Below are positions 1-11,959 of a DNA stretch of 64,000 nt, one piece after another. The notes below the pieces were generated by a model. The model was not told the DNA's origin, made no database searches, and saw nothing but the letters and a program-made list of their open reading frames with translations. Both the position numbers and the translations under genes were made by a program. Position 1 is the stretch's first letter; each line of letters opens with the position of its first letter. Source of the DNA: Cycas panzhihuaensis (taxonomy: Eukaryota > Cycadophyta); contig CM041465.1 in NCBI GenBank assembly GCA_023213395.1, forward strand, positions 212,481,741 to 212,545,740, written 5' to 3'.

Positions 1-516
1 TAACATGGTTATTCTCTACGACCACTATAAAAAGCAAGGTATAAATCCACCTTGTACTATATATAGACTTGATCCGTAGTAGGTTTGTGCAAAAATAGGA
101 AAGATCATAAGGGATAAAGAAAATTAATTTGTCATGTATAGTTTCAATTTTGTTCTCATTTTCTGAAATTTTGATGCTTATAAGTAAGAATACTTGTAAG
201 TTTTTTGAAGGGAGAGATGTATACGACTGTATTAGTTGCAACCTATTTTGTATATTAGAATGGTTGCAATTAACTCAAAGCTATAGGCAAGTATAAATAT
301 CATATTGTAGAGGGGGTTTTATATTGTTAGATTGTAACATCCTATTCATTGTCACATAGAATATAGTCATCCACATTTCGTGCCTACTATGTAAATTTGA
401 CTCATGTGTGTACTATTCTGGGTTGCCTTTAGTTATGAGAGGACCATAGTGACTCGTCATAATATAATGATGATGGTTCTTAATTCTCATATTCTCACGT
501 CTCTGTATTATAATGA
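1..516. other. AT-rich flank, no gene seen
   Basis: I see no coding segment that reads as a known family here. The stretch leads into the copia integrase relic that starts near 540, so it may hold the decayed gag or protease part of that element. No motif supports this directly. Confidence 0.3.
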
Positions 517-539
517 GTGGTTGCAACCTGTTGTAGTTT

Positions 540-2260
540 CCTATGCCTGTTTCTATACATGACGAATGACATATCACACATGGGGCCACCCTCAAATCCT
601 TCAAAATTAGGAGCTTTATATACTTTGGTGTTTATAAATAATTACACCAAGAAGGCCTGGGTGTATTTCCTAAAAAATAAGTCAAAGATGTTTGACAACT
701 TCTGTGATTGAAAAGCGAGTGTTAAAAATGAATGTGATAAAAATATTAAAATATCAAGGAGTGATAATGGCAAGGAATATGATAATCATACGTTTAACTA
801 GTTCTACCGAAATCATGGTATAAAATAGGAGTTTATGATCACAAATACCCCACAACAAAATGGTATTATAGAGAGAGAATCATACCATGATGGAGATAGC
901 AAGGTATATGGTTCATTCAAAAAACTTTCTACCAATATTTTAGGCAAAAGCTATTGTGATTATTATTTATATTTTAAATAAGATACCCACTTAAGTAGTT
1001 CAAAGCATGACCCTCTAGAAAAAATAGACTAGTCATAAACCAACCATTAGTCATTAAAAAACATTTGGATGTAAAGGATATATATACATCTAAGACAAAG
1101 GTCACAAAAAGCTAGATCACAAGAATTTAAAGTTCATATTCATGGGGTATTTTGATCAGAATAAAGTTTATAGATTGTTCGATCTACAGGGGAGAAAAAT
1201 TGTGATTAATCGAGATGTTAAATTTGATGAGTCATCGATGTATCACACTAAGAAGTCATCATAAGAGCCTTTTACCTACTACTACTTCCATTTTTTAATT
1301 TAACAGTTGAAGAGAATGATAAGCCAGTGATTAGAATTCAAGAGGAAGCTAGACTAAATTGAGAGAGTAATAGTGAGGAGTTGTTATATGAAGAGGTACT
1401 TATAGCACCAGGTCTTTCTACACCATTATGGGCAAGGAAGATGATAGAGGATTCTAGAGTGGTGATGTAAAACCTTGTTGATGATAGAAGAACAAGAAGC
1501 TAATATGCTAATTGGACTCTGTTAGTAAATACTTATGAATCCAATGATTCTATTTTCTATGACGAAGTGAAGGATGATCCATGATCGAGAGTTGTGATAG
1601 AGGAGAAGTATGGCTTAGTTATGAAGAATTTCAAATGTAATTTGGTTCCCTTACCTTTGAAGAAGAACTTAATTAGACATAAGTGGGTATATAAGATAAA
1701 GTTTCACTCAGATGAAGAGGTGGACAAGTATAAGGTCGAGGTTGCTCAATGGTTTAAGCAAAATGAAGGAATTGATTATGAGAAGACATTTATATTAATC
1801 TCTAAGATAATGATGATTTGTTTGATCATTTCCTTAATAACTATATATGGTTAGTAGTTATACTATATGGATGTTATGTCTATATTTCTTAATGAAGATC
1901 TAAAGGAGTATATTTATATATCATAGCCTTTGGGATTTGTTGAAAAGACCATGAGGTAGAATATCAATAACTCAATACTAGTTCAAAATAAGTTGGATGG
2001 TTGTAAGTCCTCTTAGAAGTTTTTAGAGTGTCAAATGGCAACTTGATTATTTTTATTAATTATCAGAGTACCATTTGCTTATCAAAGAATCCAAAGTTTC
2101 ATACTCATATAAAGCACATTAAGATATAATATCACTATATCTATGAATAAATCAAGTCAAGGAAGTTGTAGATCAACTATTGCTCAAGTGAATATCAGCT
2201 TACAGATGTCTTCACCAAAGCATTTATAAGATCAATTCATAAATATGTGTACTGAATTGG
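540..2260 (+). pseudogene. Ty1/copia pol relic (integrase, RT start, RNase H end)
   Basis: This is a decayed copia polyprotein. The integrase core is readable at 552-1000: a GPP...SKLGALYTLVFINNYTKK segment, then SRSDNGKEY, then NTPQQNG. An integrase C-terminal piece (GYFDQNKVYRLF) follows near 1145. The N-terminal RT block at 1594-1925 contains LVPLPLKKN, HKWVYKIKF, EGIDYEKTF and MDVMSIFLNEDL. The sequence then jumps to the RNase H end (about 2100-2260: KHIKI, ...QLTDVFTKAF). The RT catalytic YVDD region and most of RNase H are therefore deleted. Stops and frameshifts occur throughout, so it cannot be active. Confidence 0.8.
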
Positions 2261-2368
2261 GACTCATAGAAGTTATTTTTTAGGGAGAATGTATCAACAA
2301 GGATAAAAAAGTAGGATAGTCCAAGTTTTCATGATAACTAAACTGTTGTAGGTTCTCTATATGCACAT

Positions 2369-2640
2369 TAAGGGGGGATGCTAGCGTGGTAGTTTAATAT
2401 TAAGCCACTTGTTAATATTAATATGGTGGTTTAATTAATGTGATTAATAAAAATGTATGAGTTATAGGGAGAGTCACAATCTTTAATGGTTGACACCTTT
2501 TGGGAGATTATAAATATTCTAGATTCCCTTATATATTCATATCAATCAAATGATAATCAATGTGATTAATAGATCTTTATGGTGGGTTTTTTTTCCAAAA
2601 GGGATTCCCATATATATCCTATGTATTGTGTATCTTATTT
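2369..2640 (+). repeat. PPT and start of 3' LTR of the copia relic (right end approximate)
   Basis: A purine tract TTAAGGGGGGA at about 2369-2378 follows the RNase H end, and a TG-starting sequence (TGCTAGCG) begins at 2379. That is the expected position of a 3' LTR. A TATA-like TATAAATATTC lies near 2509. No second copy is visible in the window, so the right end is a guess. Confidence 0.5.
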
Positions 2641-5499
2641 TTTTACTGTGTATGGAAAAGATTTTATAAGTGTAAACATGTATACATTCATTCATGTTTT
2701 TTAATAATATATTATCTAAGATTGCACTATCTTCCAAATTAGATGATTCAACATTAATGGCATATAAGAGGATCCTTTTTAGTATAATCATAGATCATGA
2801 TATTGGGGCATAAGAGACATTTCACATATTACTATAATTTCCATTTGAAAAATGTAAGCATTCATTTGTATGCTTAAATACAGGTAGAAAAGTATACAAA
2901 TAAGTGCTAGCAGTAGAGGAGACTTTTCCATCGCTTTCATTCATAGATTTATACCGAGGAGGGCCTAATGAGATGGAAGACATTTATCTCATTGATATGG
3001 CATAGCCTTAGAGATCAACCATAGAGGAAATTTGATGTGTTAGAAAAAGAGAAGCAGAGGTGTTATTATTCATATATTCCCATCATACAAGAAAATTTTA
3101 AGGGTCATAGGTGGCAAATAATTTATCAAGTTTTATTAGTTTGAACTATTACTCTATAAACCATTTAAGAGCTATTAGTGTGATATATGTATTAATATAT
3201 AAATAATCATCAGATAATGGCAGTTATTACAATATTAGCCTTTGTATGTGGACTACATCCCTTTTGATAATCTTTGTAATAGAAGTTGCCTTTATTTTAT
3301 TTTTAATTTAATAACTTGTATACTCTTTGATTGCTTAAATATTTTTTAAATGTAGTATAAGTATGGTTGATTAAAACAAAACATAAGAAGACACTTATGA
3401 ATTTACCTAAATATTTTATCTAAATAATTTAAAGCACCTTGATATATTAATGTTTAGCTATATATGTATTTTTGATTTATTTTTTAATTAGTAAATATTA
3501 AATATATATTTGTGTTTGCAGGTGGTGATCATTAAAGGAATGTATGTATGATGATATTTAATATTAGGCATGACACATTTCATTATTTATGTGTGGCTCT
3601 TAAAATCACTTTCCCACTAGCTTATTTGATGCACAAGTTTATTACTTGGTACATCTAATTGAAGAGATTGAACTTTGTATTCTTATCAATGCTAAGGCAA
3701 TATGATTTATTGACCACTTCATGAAGGTGCTCAAAGGTTTTGTTTGCCAAGGGGTTGGACCTAAGGAATCTATGGAATTTTATGTGGCATTTTAATCAAT
3801 TATGTTGTTTATCTCATTTATCCGATATCTAAATTTTGGTATACTATAACTATGGGATAATATGAAGAGTAATATTTTTGACCTATAACATTCCCAACAC
3901 AAGGGAATTATGTCAAAATTAAAAGGTAATCCTCTCTCTCTCCCTCTCTCTCTATGTGTGTGTTAGTGTGTCAAGTATATTATGTATTAATTATGAATAT
4001 TTCTTCTTACAAATGTCTAGGTTATTAAATACATTAGCAGTTGCTAAAGAATGGGAAGAATTGCATCTTTTTATTACACACAATATACATTGAAATACAG
4101 TTTCTACACACAAACACAAACACATACATACACATAGGAGAAGACCATAACAAATGGAAGAGTTCCATTATTATTAGAATATAATTGAGTATGGCCAACA
4201 AAATAGACACTTGATTGAATATGAAAAACTTACTAAAACAAAGAACATAGATAAAGAAAGCATATTTCAAATCAAAATAAAGGAAGAATAGGACCTAATG
4301 ATGTCAAGGTAATATTGCAAGTATAATATATATATCTATCTTCATTCTAAGTTTCTATGATGTTGTTTGATGTATACTACTAATTAATACATCTCATTTA
4401 GGTAAGGTATTGTAAATCAATGTAGGCATATGGTTGGCTCTTCTACATCAAAAGTCTAATAAAAGAACACTATTTTTAATTAAGGTACTACATCATACTT
4501 CAAAAAAGATTCTTCTAATGGTTATAATAAATTGAAGTAGGCACAATACCATGGAATTCATCATAGAATTTGGTTTTAGGTCCTTCATAAATGTGTTTCT
4601 CAAAATAAAGTGGTTTCATATGGCACCTAATAAGATAATTTATTTGCATGAAAATAGTTTTTATACATATAAAATTATTAAATCTTTGATCATAACAAAA
4701 CTGGATGGGTCCTATAAATAATGAAAACAAATAATTTTCTATGATGATTGAGAAAATCCTTGATCATGTGTGATTGACCATAATCTAAGAGGACAACACA
4801 TAGAATGTAAATATTCATCAAACTCAGTATTGATCAAGGTCATGATCAATCACGTGATCATGATGAAGATGACCTTGATCAATCAACTTAACATGATGAA
4901 GAAGATATGATCAATCACTTGATTAAAACAATGATGAAGGTAACCGTGATCCATCATTTGAGTAACAAGATCTTAATAAAGTTATCTACTAGAGAATGGA
5001 GTAAACCAAGGGGAAGATAGCACCATTAATTTATTTGTGGTTTTAGAAGAATTATAATTAAGTTAAGAATTATGTGAGGAGTTAACATAACATAAAATAG
5101 ATGAAGATTATATGTTGTGAACATAAAGAAAGTAAAATTTAAGGCTTTAGCTTTGTTGGAAATTGTAAACAAGGGAACATACACTAAATGAAGACAATGA
5201 AATCCAGAAGAATACAACACATTTTTTTATACACGAAAAACACTTTTTTTCAATTCTCTAATTCTGTATACATCAATCAATATTAAAAGCACATCTATTT
5301 ATAATTTGAGAAAGAGCCTTAGAAAAATAGAACTTTTACCAAAACTAGCACTTTCTAATTTACTCTCAAGTGCATTAAATTATATGCCCTAAAAAATCAC
5401 TACTTAACTTGTATATAACTCACTAAAATAATAAATAATAAAATGAAGTATTATTTCTACCTCTGCATAATGTTTATTCTATTGGATTTGACATTCATG
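2641..5499. other. AT-rich intergenic stretch, no gene recognised
   Basis: No open frame here resembles a known protein. It holds a CT-rich microsatellite at 3931-3953 and the inverted repeat listed separately at 4829-4883. The rest is unassigned, probably very old repeat debris. Confidence 0.4.
4829..4883. repeat. 14-bp perfect inverted repeat with nested palindrome
   Basis: Arms ATTGATCAAGGTCA (4829-4842) and TGACCTTGATCAAT (4870-4883) are exact reverse complements. A second inverted pair, CATGATCA (4841-4848) and TGATCATG (4855-4862), lies inside. TGATCAATCA-like units recur downstream to about 4955 every 33-40 bp. Confidence 0.85.
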
Positions 5500-5960
5500 T
5501 GATCATTAAATATTTGAAACTTATCCTTTACTTGCCTTATGATGAAGTATGGGATTATTTTTGAAATTTATCACATTAATTATTACAGAACAATAAAGTA
5601 GATTAATCATGTTGAATATTTAAATTTATTCAGATCCTTTTCACAATATCAACTCATTCACTAGTATAATTACTATTTTATTTTTTACTTTTATGGATGA
5701 TAATGTAATTGTTATTTATTTCTTATTACTCCATGAGATAACATATGAATGAAAGCTAAAATAATACCCTAAAGTTGATTTTTCTCATCATTCTTTCCAG
5801 CCAAATTTGAATCACTATGACTAATTAGTTTAAAATATACAATTCATGTATATTCTAATCTAAGAATGTAATGTACCCTTAACATATTTCAATATCCTTT
5901 TAATTATCATTTTTTGTTAGAGTAGGGCAATTAATTATGCCTATTGGGCTTGGTTTGCTT
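5500..5960 (-). pseudogene. Ty1/copia RNase H relic
   Basis: On the - strand a frame reads S-D-S-N-L-A-G-K-N-D-E-K near 5780-5830. This matches the copia RNase H block (SDSDWAG...DERKS). A weak NPILH-like segment follows in the expected order towards 5550. The equivalent block recurs in the copia element at about 10020-10070. Heavily decayed; no flanking LTR identified. Confidence 0.5.
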
Positions 5961-6225
5961 GATGTTGTTCTCAACATTCCTAAACTAAATTATTGATAGA
6001 GTTTGACTATTAGCTAGAAGCCTTATCCTTTGAGTGTAGTGGGGTATGATGGTGATGACATGGCATGGTGGCTTTTTTTTCCAAGACAAGAGTAGCTAAA
6101 CCTAGGGTTGCTACTTTTTAGAGAAGTTGTATAGATTGGTAAGTCCATATAGTTGGCCTTTCTTTGTGGTAAGCAATTGGTGACTAATAGGAAGAAAGGT
6201 AAAATGGTAAACTTGCCAAGGTTTT

Positions 6226-6315
6226 CCCTAGGTATAAGATAGAGTTCTAGGTAGGAAAGCTTTACCCTAGGTACGAGATAAGAGTCCTCAAGTAAGAAAA
6301 CTTTAGCTTTGGTAC
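6226..6315 (+). repeat. Two-and-a-half-copy tandem repeat of about 41 bp
   Basis: Units starting CCCTAGGTATAAGATAG (about 6230) and CCCTAGGTACGAGATAAG (about 6271) are followed by a partial third unit (TTTGGTACAAGATAG, about 6313). Each is followed by GTAAGAAAACTTTA-like text. No function seen. Confidence 0.6.
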
Positions 6316-6646
6316 AAGATAGATAACACTTCTCAATAATATCAAGTATTAAAAACTTGTTTGCTTACCCACTTCCTATAAGTGGATACTAAAAAAAGGG
6401 AGAAAATGTCTTAGATTATTTATCTTTTTATTATTTAGCTATTCATATAAAAAATAATATGGCAAATATAAATCACTAATTTGAAAATGTAAAAAATGAT
6501 AGTAAGATAGAAAATTCCAATTATAATAATATGAACTAATTCAAGGTAATAATATAATGAGGTGATGTGTTTCATACCTACTTCATAACTTAGGGAATTC
6601 ATCAGATTAATATGAAGGTATATGAAAGATTTTAAGAGTTTTAATA

Positions 6647-6868
6647 TGTTGGAAAATAGACCTATAATAATATATTGGCAAACAGAATAGAACACCTCCA
6701 CAGGATCAAATGGTACCCTTAAGATACCTCAAATTGTATTAATAAAACATCCTTACAACATCATACAATATGAGACACTATGTTGTGTATTTATAATACA
6801 TGTCAATATAGATAGAGTAGGACCCACTTGCATGTGGGATAAAATAAATGTGCATTAATATTCCAACA
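6647..6868 (-). repeat. Element A 3' LTR
   Basis: Starts TGTTGGAAAATAG and ends ATATTCCAACA on the + strand. It contains a TATA-like TTTATAATACA and a CACTTGCATGTGGG hairpin. It lies next to the polypurine tract at 6869-6877 (CTCCCCCTT on +). Confidence 0.9.
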
Positions 6869-6891
6869 CTCCCCCTTAATGCACATTTGGG

Positions 6892-7281
6892 TCATTTCTA
6901 TTTGTAACACTTTAACCTTAGAAATGTCTTGAGAATGATGTCTTCAACTTGATCCTTATCTTTAATCTTGTAGTGGTGTCTTTATTGTAGAATGATATCT
7001 TCATCTTGATTTTCGTCTTCAATTTTGTACTGATGCCTTTATAGGATGATATCCTTATCTTGATCTTCGTCTTCTATCATGAAGTCATAATGTTGATGTA
7101 GTAGCTCTAATAAGTGCAAATCCTGATTCTTCATTATAGATGGTTTAGTCTGATTGTGATGAAGATCCTATAAGTAACCATCTTCAAACATAACTTGCTT
7201 ATCATCATTGTCCTGTATAAGTTCTTGATCACCATGTACAACAGTGATTTCTTCAACCTTAGGAGCAGAATCTTGATCAAC
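6892..7281 (-). pseudogene. Former C-terminal part of element A gag, cut off by stops
   Basis: The gag frame stays in register past the stop at 7282-7284 down to a TGA at 6892-6894. This gives an ancestral frame of about 382 codons from 8040. The same downstream segment is present in B and C. It ends in three degenerate repeats of about 16-19 residues built on Y-x-I-E-D-x-N-Q-x-x-D-I-I-L. In A, a CAA codon has become TAA at the break. In C that codon is still CAA and a neighbouring one is mutated instead. Confidence 0.7.
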
Positions 7282-8040
7282 TTATATACTCTTTGAATCA
7301 ATGCTCATAGTAGGAGCATCATTAAAACTCGAATCAATACTTAAAGTAGGAATATCATCAATATAAGACTCATCCTTTATAGGATCATTAGATTCATATT
7401 CAATTTCTCTTGAAATCATGGTGTCATCTATATAAACCTTTATTAACTCATCACTTTCAATGTCTTCATCAATAGTTGTAGTCTCATCAATGCATTCAAC
7501 CATAGTTTCTTTACATTCAATAGAGATTTCATTAGTACTCATATATTCTTCATCTTGACATGTCGTTTCATTAGTGTTGATGATATTTTCTTCATTCATT
7601 GTACCTGTACCATAACTAAAACTGACCTTAATTACTTTTTCAATCATTCGTTGTGTCTCTTCAGGAGTTTGTTCAAATACTTCCCTTAGAAAATCCCAAG
7701 CTTCTTTAGCATTACTTGCATGTATAATCATAGGAATGACAAAATGGAATTTGGAAGGAAGATCAACCTCATTGAATGCAGCATGAATCATAACAAATGT
7801 CATTATGTCTTTCTTCTTAAACATTTCCTTGTCTTCTTCATCCTTAGGGATATCATATTCATCAGTAACAATCTTCCATAAACCTCTAGCTATGAATAAG
7901 CATCTCATTTTAATTGTCCAAAAGAAGTAGTCTTTACCATTACACTTAGGTACTGGAAGAAACGAATCCATTAGGTAGTATTCATTTGTTTCAGGAACAT
8001 ACATAACCACATCATTATCCTCCATGATTGTAAATGCCAT
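7282..8040 (-). CDS. Copia-type Gag (DUF4219/UBN2-like), element A
   Basis: A 252-codon open frame, the best preserved of the three family copies. Residues about 27-60 form the DUF4219-type start (LPVPKCNGKDYFFWTIKMR, then a GLWKIV stretch). Residues about 90-140 read like the UBN2 capsid-like region (NEVDLPSKF, NAKEAWDFLREVF, ETQRMIEKV). The last 100 residues are acidic, rich in T/D/E, with repeated SIDS motifs and no zinc knuckle. Gag would form the particle that packages the element RNA. The start at 8040 is chosen because A, B and C align from this Met (M-x-F-T-I-M-E-D-N-D). The original protein was probably longer, reaching 6892. Confidence 0.75.
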   Translation of the reverse strand: MAFTIMEDNDVVMYVPETNEYYLMDSFLPVPKCNGKDYFFWTIKMRCLFIARGLWKIVTDEYDIPKDEEDKEMFKKKDIMTFVMIHAAFNEVDLPSKFHFVIPMIIHASNAKEAWDFLREVFEQTPEETQRMIEKVIKVSFSYGTGTMNEENIINTNETTCQDEEYMSTNEISIECKETMVECIDETTTIDEDIESDELIKVYIDDTMISREIEYESNDPIKDESYIDDIPTLSIDSSFNDAPTMSIDSKSI

Positions 8041-9575
8041 TTTCTAACACCATGTCCCTTTTTCAATCAATAAATTCACCCATCAATCTCAATAGACTTT
8101 CTCATGTCTCATGTCCCTCATATTACTAACTTCCTTATTACATCATTGCTTTATGCATCTCACATATGCTAAATAGTCACATACAAAGAATATTTGAAAC
8201 ACTTACTTCACCATAGAATCAAGGCTTATACCACATACATCTCACACAAATCATGTATACCTCACGTCACCATTAAATCGCTAAAACACATCACACTTCA
8301 CTTGATTGCTAAAAAATATAACTCATTAATCATATACAACTCAAAAAAGTCTTTCAACAAACTCATCCTTCTTTGCCTATTCACATCATAAAACATACCT
8401 AATCTCATCCTTAAATATGCCCAACAAACACTCAATCTTGTCATGTAACCTCACAAGTAGTGAGCATCTTATTACCTCATATCACTATCTTTCTTGCCCT
8501 TAAATTAGCCTTATCATACCCATAAAGTCCCTTCACATAAAGCACATTCCAAGGAGTACTAAATCACCATATGCCACCCAACTTATTCATGCAAACACAT
8601 GCACTATCGCTTCATCACCATACTATGTCATCATCACAATAACTCTCTCATACAAACACATGTAAGAAGGCACTTAATTTGCTATTAAACAATCATCATG
8701 ATGCACCTTAAATCACCAATAGAGTGCCAAATACATTCACATCAACATAACTTAATGTCATCTCACATTGCAACAGTACTCTCCCATATACAATATATGC
8801 AAGAGAGACTCAAACAATCACCTCATATTGCAATATTACCTAACTTATGTAAATCACATGAAAGATAGCACTATGCCAATGCCAAATGTCACTACTTTAT
8901 CACCAATTAAGAGTGCAAAACACTTATATCACCTCATTACCATTGCCTCATTCACGTCATCATATCAATATGAAACCCTTAAATTCTTAAAAAACTTATT
9001 TATGAAAAAGAATATAGCTAAAAAATACATAAAACATGGATGAAAATGAAGGCCTCTAAAATATGATTCCAATGATTTAGATGAAATTGAATTCTGATAT
9101 CTAGATCAAAAGTTATGCCCCTTTTAAGAATTTCATAATTAGGGTTTCTAGGGGCTGTAATAGTACCTTTTGATAAACTACTAATAACTTTTTATTCTGA
9201 ACTTTGATAAACCTCACACTACTTCCATTAGAAATTAAATTAAAAAATGTATAGAATTAAAAAAATATTTGAGGTCATTTGGATAACTGTAGCTAAAGTT
9301 AGGGCTCTTTGAAGTTGAGGTTGCAGATCTGCCCCAAAAATATGGTGATGGAAAAATAGCAGGCCAAAATTAATTTTGCTGCAATTTTTGCACTTTCACC
9401 CCAAAATCTATAGTGCAACCACTCAAAATTTATATAATGAGCTACTTTGTCTCAATTTTGCCATTACATTTTAGAAATTTCAACGTTTATTCTCTCAAAT
9501 ATGTTTTCCACTCTTGATGGCACCTCCTAAATCACTACTCTAATACTGAATAAAAACACCTCTCTTAACCTAGGT
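8041..9575 (-). other. Untranslated leader of element A
   Basis: About 1.5 kb separates the primer binding site from the gag start, and the same layout occurs in B and C. Short frames here (for example 8194-8391 and 8768-9043 on +) are AT-rich, not conserved between copies, and antisense to the element, so I treat them as chance. It presumably holds the packaging signal. Confidence 0.6.
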
Positions 9576-9587
9576 GCTTTGATACCA
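9576..9587 (-). other. Primer binding site, element A
   Basis: GCTTTGATACCA on + is the reverse complement of TGGTATCAAAGC. It differs by one base from the canonical TGGTATCAGAGC (initiator tRNA-Met) and abuts the LTR at 9588. Confidence 0.85.
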
Positions 9588-9809
9588 TGTTGAAAAATAG
9601 ACTTGCAATAATACATTAGTAAATATAATAGAACACCTCCACAAGATCGAACGGTATCCTTAAGGTACCTCAAATTGTATTAACAAAACATCCTTATAAC
9701 AACATACAATATGATACACTATGTTGTGTATTTATAATACATATCAATATAGATAAAGTAGGACCCACTTGCATATGGGACAAAATAAATGTGCATTAAT
9801 ATTCTAACA
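9588..9809 (-). repeat. Element A 5' LTR
   Basis: Starts TGTTGAAAAATAG and ends ATTCTAACA, followed by the target duplication TAATA. It matches the left LTR closely by eye. ATACAC/GTGTAT arms (6-bp stem) follow the TATA-like sequence. Confidence 0.9.
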
Positions 9810-9869
9810 TAATAGTAAAAAGACTAATAAATTGATTAATAAATGAATAAGTGATAATCAATGTTATAA

Positions 9870-10560
9870 TAGAGGACATATTTCCTCTCAATATCTTATT
9901 GGTATGATTGCTTTACAACTAGTTGCAACTATTACTTTATGTTTTTCTTTGGTGGAAGATAATGAGATTATAGCTTACTTCTTGTTACACCAAGATATTA
10001 TATCAAAACTATATACAAATATATATCATGATATGGATTTCCTATCATCAACATTTCTTTCCTAATTTAAGTTTATAAAGATGTAGTCTTAACTCATCAA
10101 CTCTAGAGAATAAGAGTCTAAATCTAATAATGCCTTTAACATATCTCAGTATCTATTTTACTGCCTTCCAATGAGAAATAGATAGAGCCCTTATAAATTG
10201 GGTTATAACACCAACAACATAACGAATATTAGGCTAAGTGTTAGTAAGATAAATGAGATTACCCATTAGCTACCTATACAAAGTACCATAAATAGTTCTA
10301 TCATCAACTTTCCTAGTCAAATTGAGACCTATTTCCATGGGAGTAGTCATTGCCTTTGAATCCTCTATATGGAAATGTCTCAAGAGACTATATGTATATT
10401 TAGATTGAGATATAAAAATATTGTCATCTTTTTCCTAAAATTTTATACTAAGATAGTAATGTAGAAGGCTAAGATTAGACATCTCATAAGCTTTATAATA
10501 TTACTTCATGAGATAGTTGATTTGAAAAAGTGTTACTGCCAGTAATAATCATACTATTAA
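9870..10560 (-). pseudogene. Copia element M, RNase H and C-terminal RT part
   Basis: This - strand copia pol relic continues beyond element B at 13667. It contains SMIITG right after the split YVDD box (10538-10555). An RNase H segment reads as N-V-D-D-R-K-S near 10040, and an LSST-KEKHKVIVATSCKAI segment lies near 9910-9980. Stops are scattered throughout. The resident copia was already present when B inserted. Confidence 0.75.
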
Positions 10561-10793
10561 TGTTGGAAAATAGAACCTGCAATAAGATATAGATAAACAT
10601 AACAGAACAAAATAAAAATACCTCCAAATAATCGAACAGTACCCTTAAGGTACCTCTATTGTATTAACAAAACATCATTACAATAGATTACAATATGATA
10701 CACTATGTTGTGTATTTATAATACATGTCAATATAGTGAAAGTGGAACCCACTTGCATGTGGGATAAATCAAATGTGCATTAATATTCCAACA
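10561..10793 (-). repeat. Element B 3' LTR
   Basis: Begins TGTTGGAAAATAGAACC and ends TTAATATTCCAACA. Perfect hairpin arms ATACAC (10698-10703) and GTGTAT (10710-10715) lie beside TATA-like TTTATAATAC. Confidence 0.9.
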
Positions 10794-10816
10794 CTCCCCC
10801 TTAATTCACATTTGGG

Positions 10817-11959
10817 TCATTTATACTTGTAATGCCTTGTCCTTGAAAATGTTTTGAACATGATGTCTTCAAGTTGATACTTGTCTTCAATCTTGTAGTG
10901 ATGTATTTGCTGTAGAATGATGTCTTCATCTTGATTTTCATCTTCAATTATGTACTGATGCCTTTGTAAGATGATATCCTTAGCTTGATTTCCATCTTCA
11001 ATTCTATAGTGACGACGTTGATGTAGTTGCTCTAACAAGTGTAAATTCTGATTCTTTATTACAACTTGTCTAGTCTAATGAAGATCCTGTAAGTAACCAT
11101 CTTCAATCACAACTTGCCTATCATCATTATGCTATATAAACTCTTGATCACCATGTCTAACAGTGATTTCTTCAATCTTAGGAGTGGAGTCTTGATCAAC
11201 TTACATACTCTTTGAACTTGAATCAATGCTCAAAGGAGGAACATCATTCAAACTTGAATCAATACTTAAAGTAGGAATATCATCAATATAAGACTCATCC
11301 TTTATAAAACCATTTATTCAATCTCTCTTGAAATCATGGTGTCATTTATATAAACCTCTATCAACTCATCACTTTCAGTGTCTTCATTAGTAGCTGTAGT
11401 CTCATCAATGCGCTCAACCATCGTTTCTCTACATTCAGTAGAAATTTCATCAGTACTTATAACTTCTTCATCTTAACATGTTGTTTCATCAATGTTGATG
11501 ATGTTTTTTTCATTTGTTGTACCTATATCATAACCATAACTAGCCTTAATTTCCTTTTCAATCATTCATTGTGTCTCTTCAGGGGTTTGTTCAAATACTT
11601 CCCTTAGAAAATCCTAAGCTTCTTTAGCATTACTTGCATGTAGAATCATAGGAATGACAAAATAGAATTTAGAAGGAAGATCAACCTCATTAAATGCAAC
11701 ACGAATCATAATGAATACTTTTTTATCTTTCTTTTCAAGCATTTCCTTTTCTTCTTCATCCTTAAGGATATCATATTCATCAGTAACAATCTTCCACAAA
11801 CCTCTAGCTATGAATAAACATCTTATTTTAATTATCCAAAAGAAGTAGTCTTCACTATTACACTTAGGTATTGGAAGAAATGAATACCTTAAGTAGTATT
11901 CATTTGGTTTCAGGAACATACATGACCATATCATTATCCTCCATGATTGTAAATGTCAT
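10817..11959 (-). pseudogene. Element B gag, frameshifted
   Basis: Colinear with the A gag from the Met at 11959 to the TGA at 10817-10819. Internal frame changes occur near the N-terminus (an extra base near 11911) and in the acidic region. The central 11614-11934 piece still reads as DUF4219/UBN2-type Gag (NEYYLRYSFLPIPKC, GLWKIVTDEYDI, NEVDLPSKF). The last open part, 10817-11038, is the three-unit Y-x-I-E-D-x-N-Q repeat tail, the clearest copy of it in the window. A stop sits at the same codon as in A. Confidence 0.75.

Larger units (their letters stand above)
6647..9809 (-). mobile_element. Element A: gag-only LTR retrotransposon
   Basis: This is a complete short LTR element. Its two 222-bp LTRs (6647-6868, 9588-9809) begin TGTTGG/TGTTGA and end in TTCCAACA/TTCTAACA. 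The 5-bp target duplication TAATA is exact (6642-6646 and 9810-9814). A primer binding site matching the initiator-tRNA-Met type abuts the right LTR, and a polypurine tract abuts the left one, so transcription runs on the - strand. The interior holds one gag gene and no protease, integrase or RT. It would therefore need pol proteins from another copia element. B and C are further copies of the family. Confidence 0.9.

Noticed and set aside
8194-9043. Two + strand frames in the element A leader
   Set aside because: Antisense to the element, not kept in B or C, and rich in codons expected from AT/CA-rich DNA.
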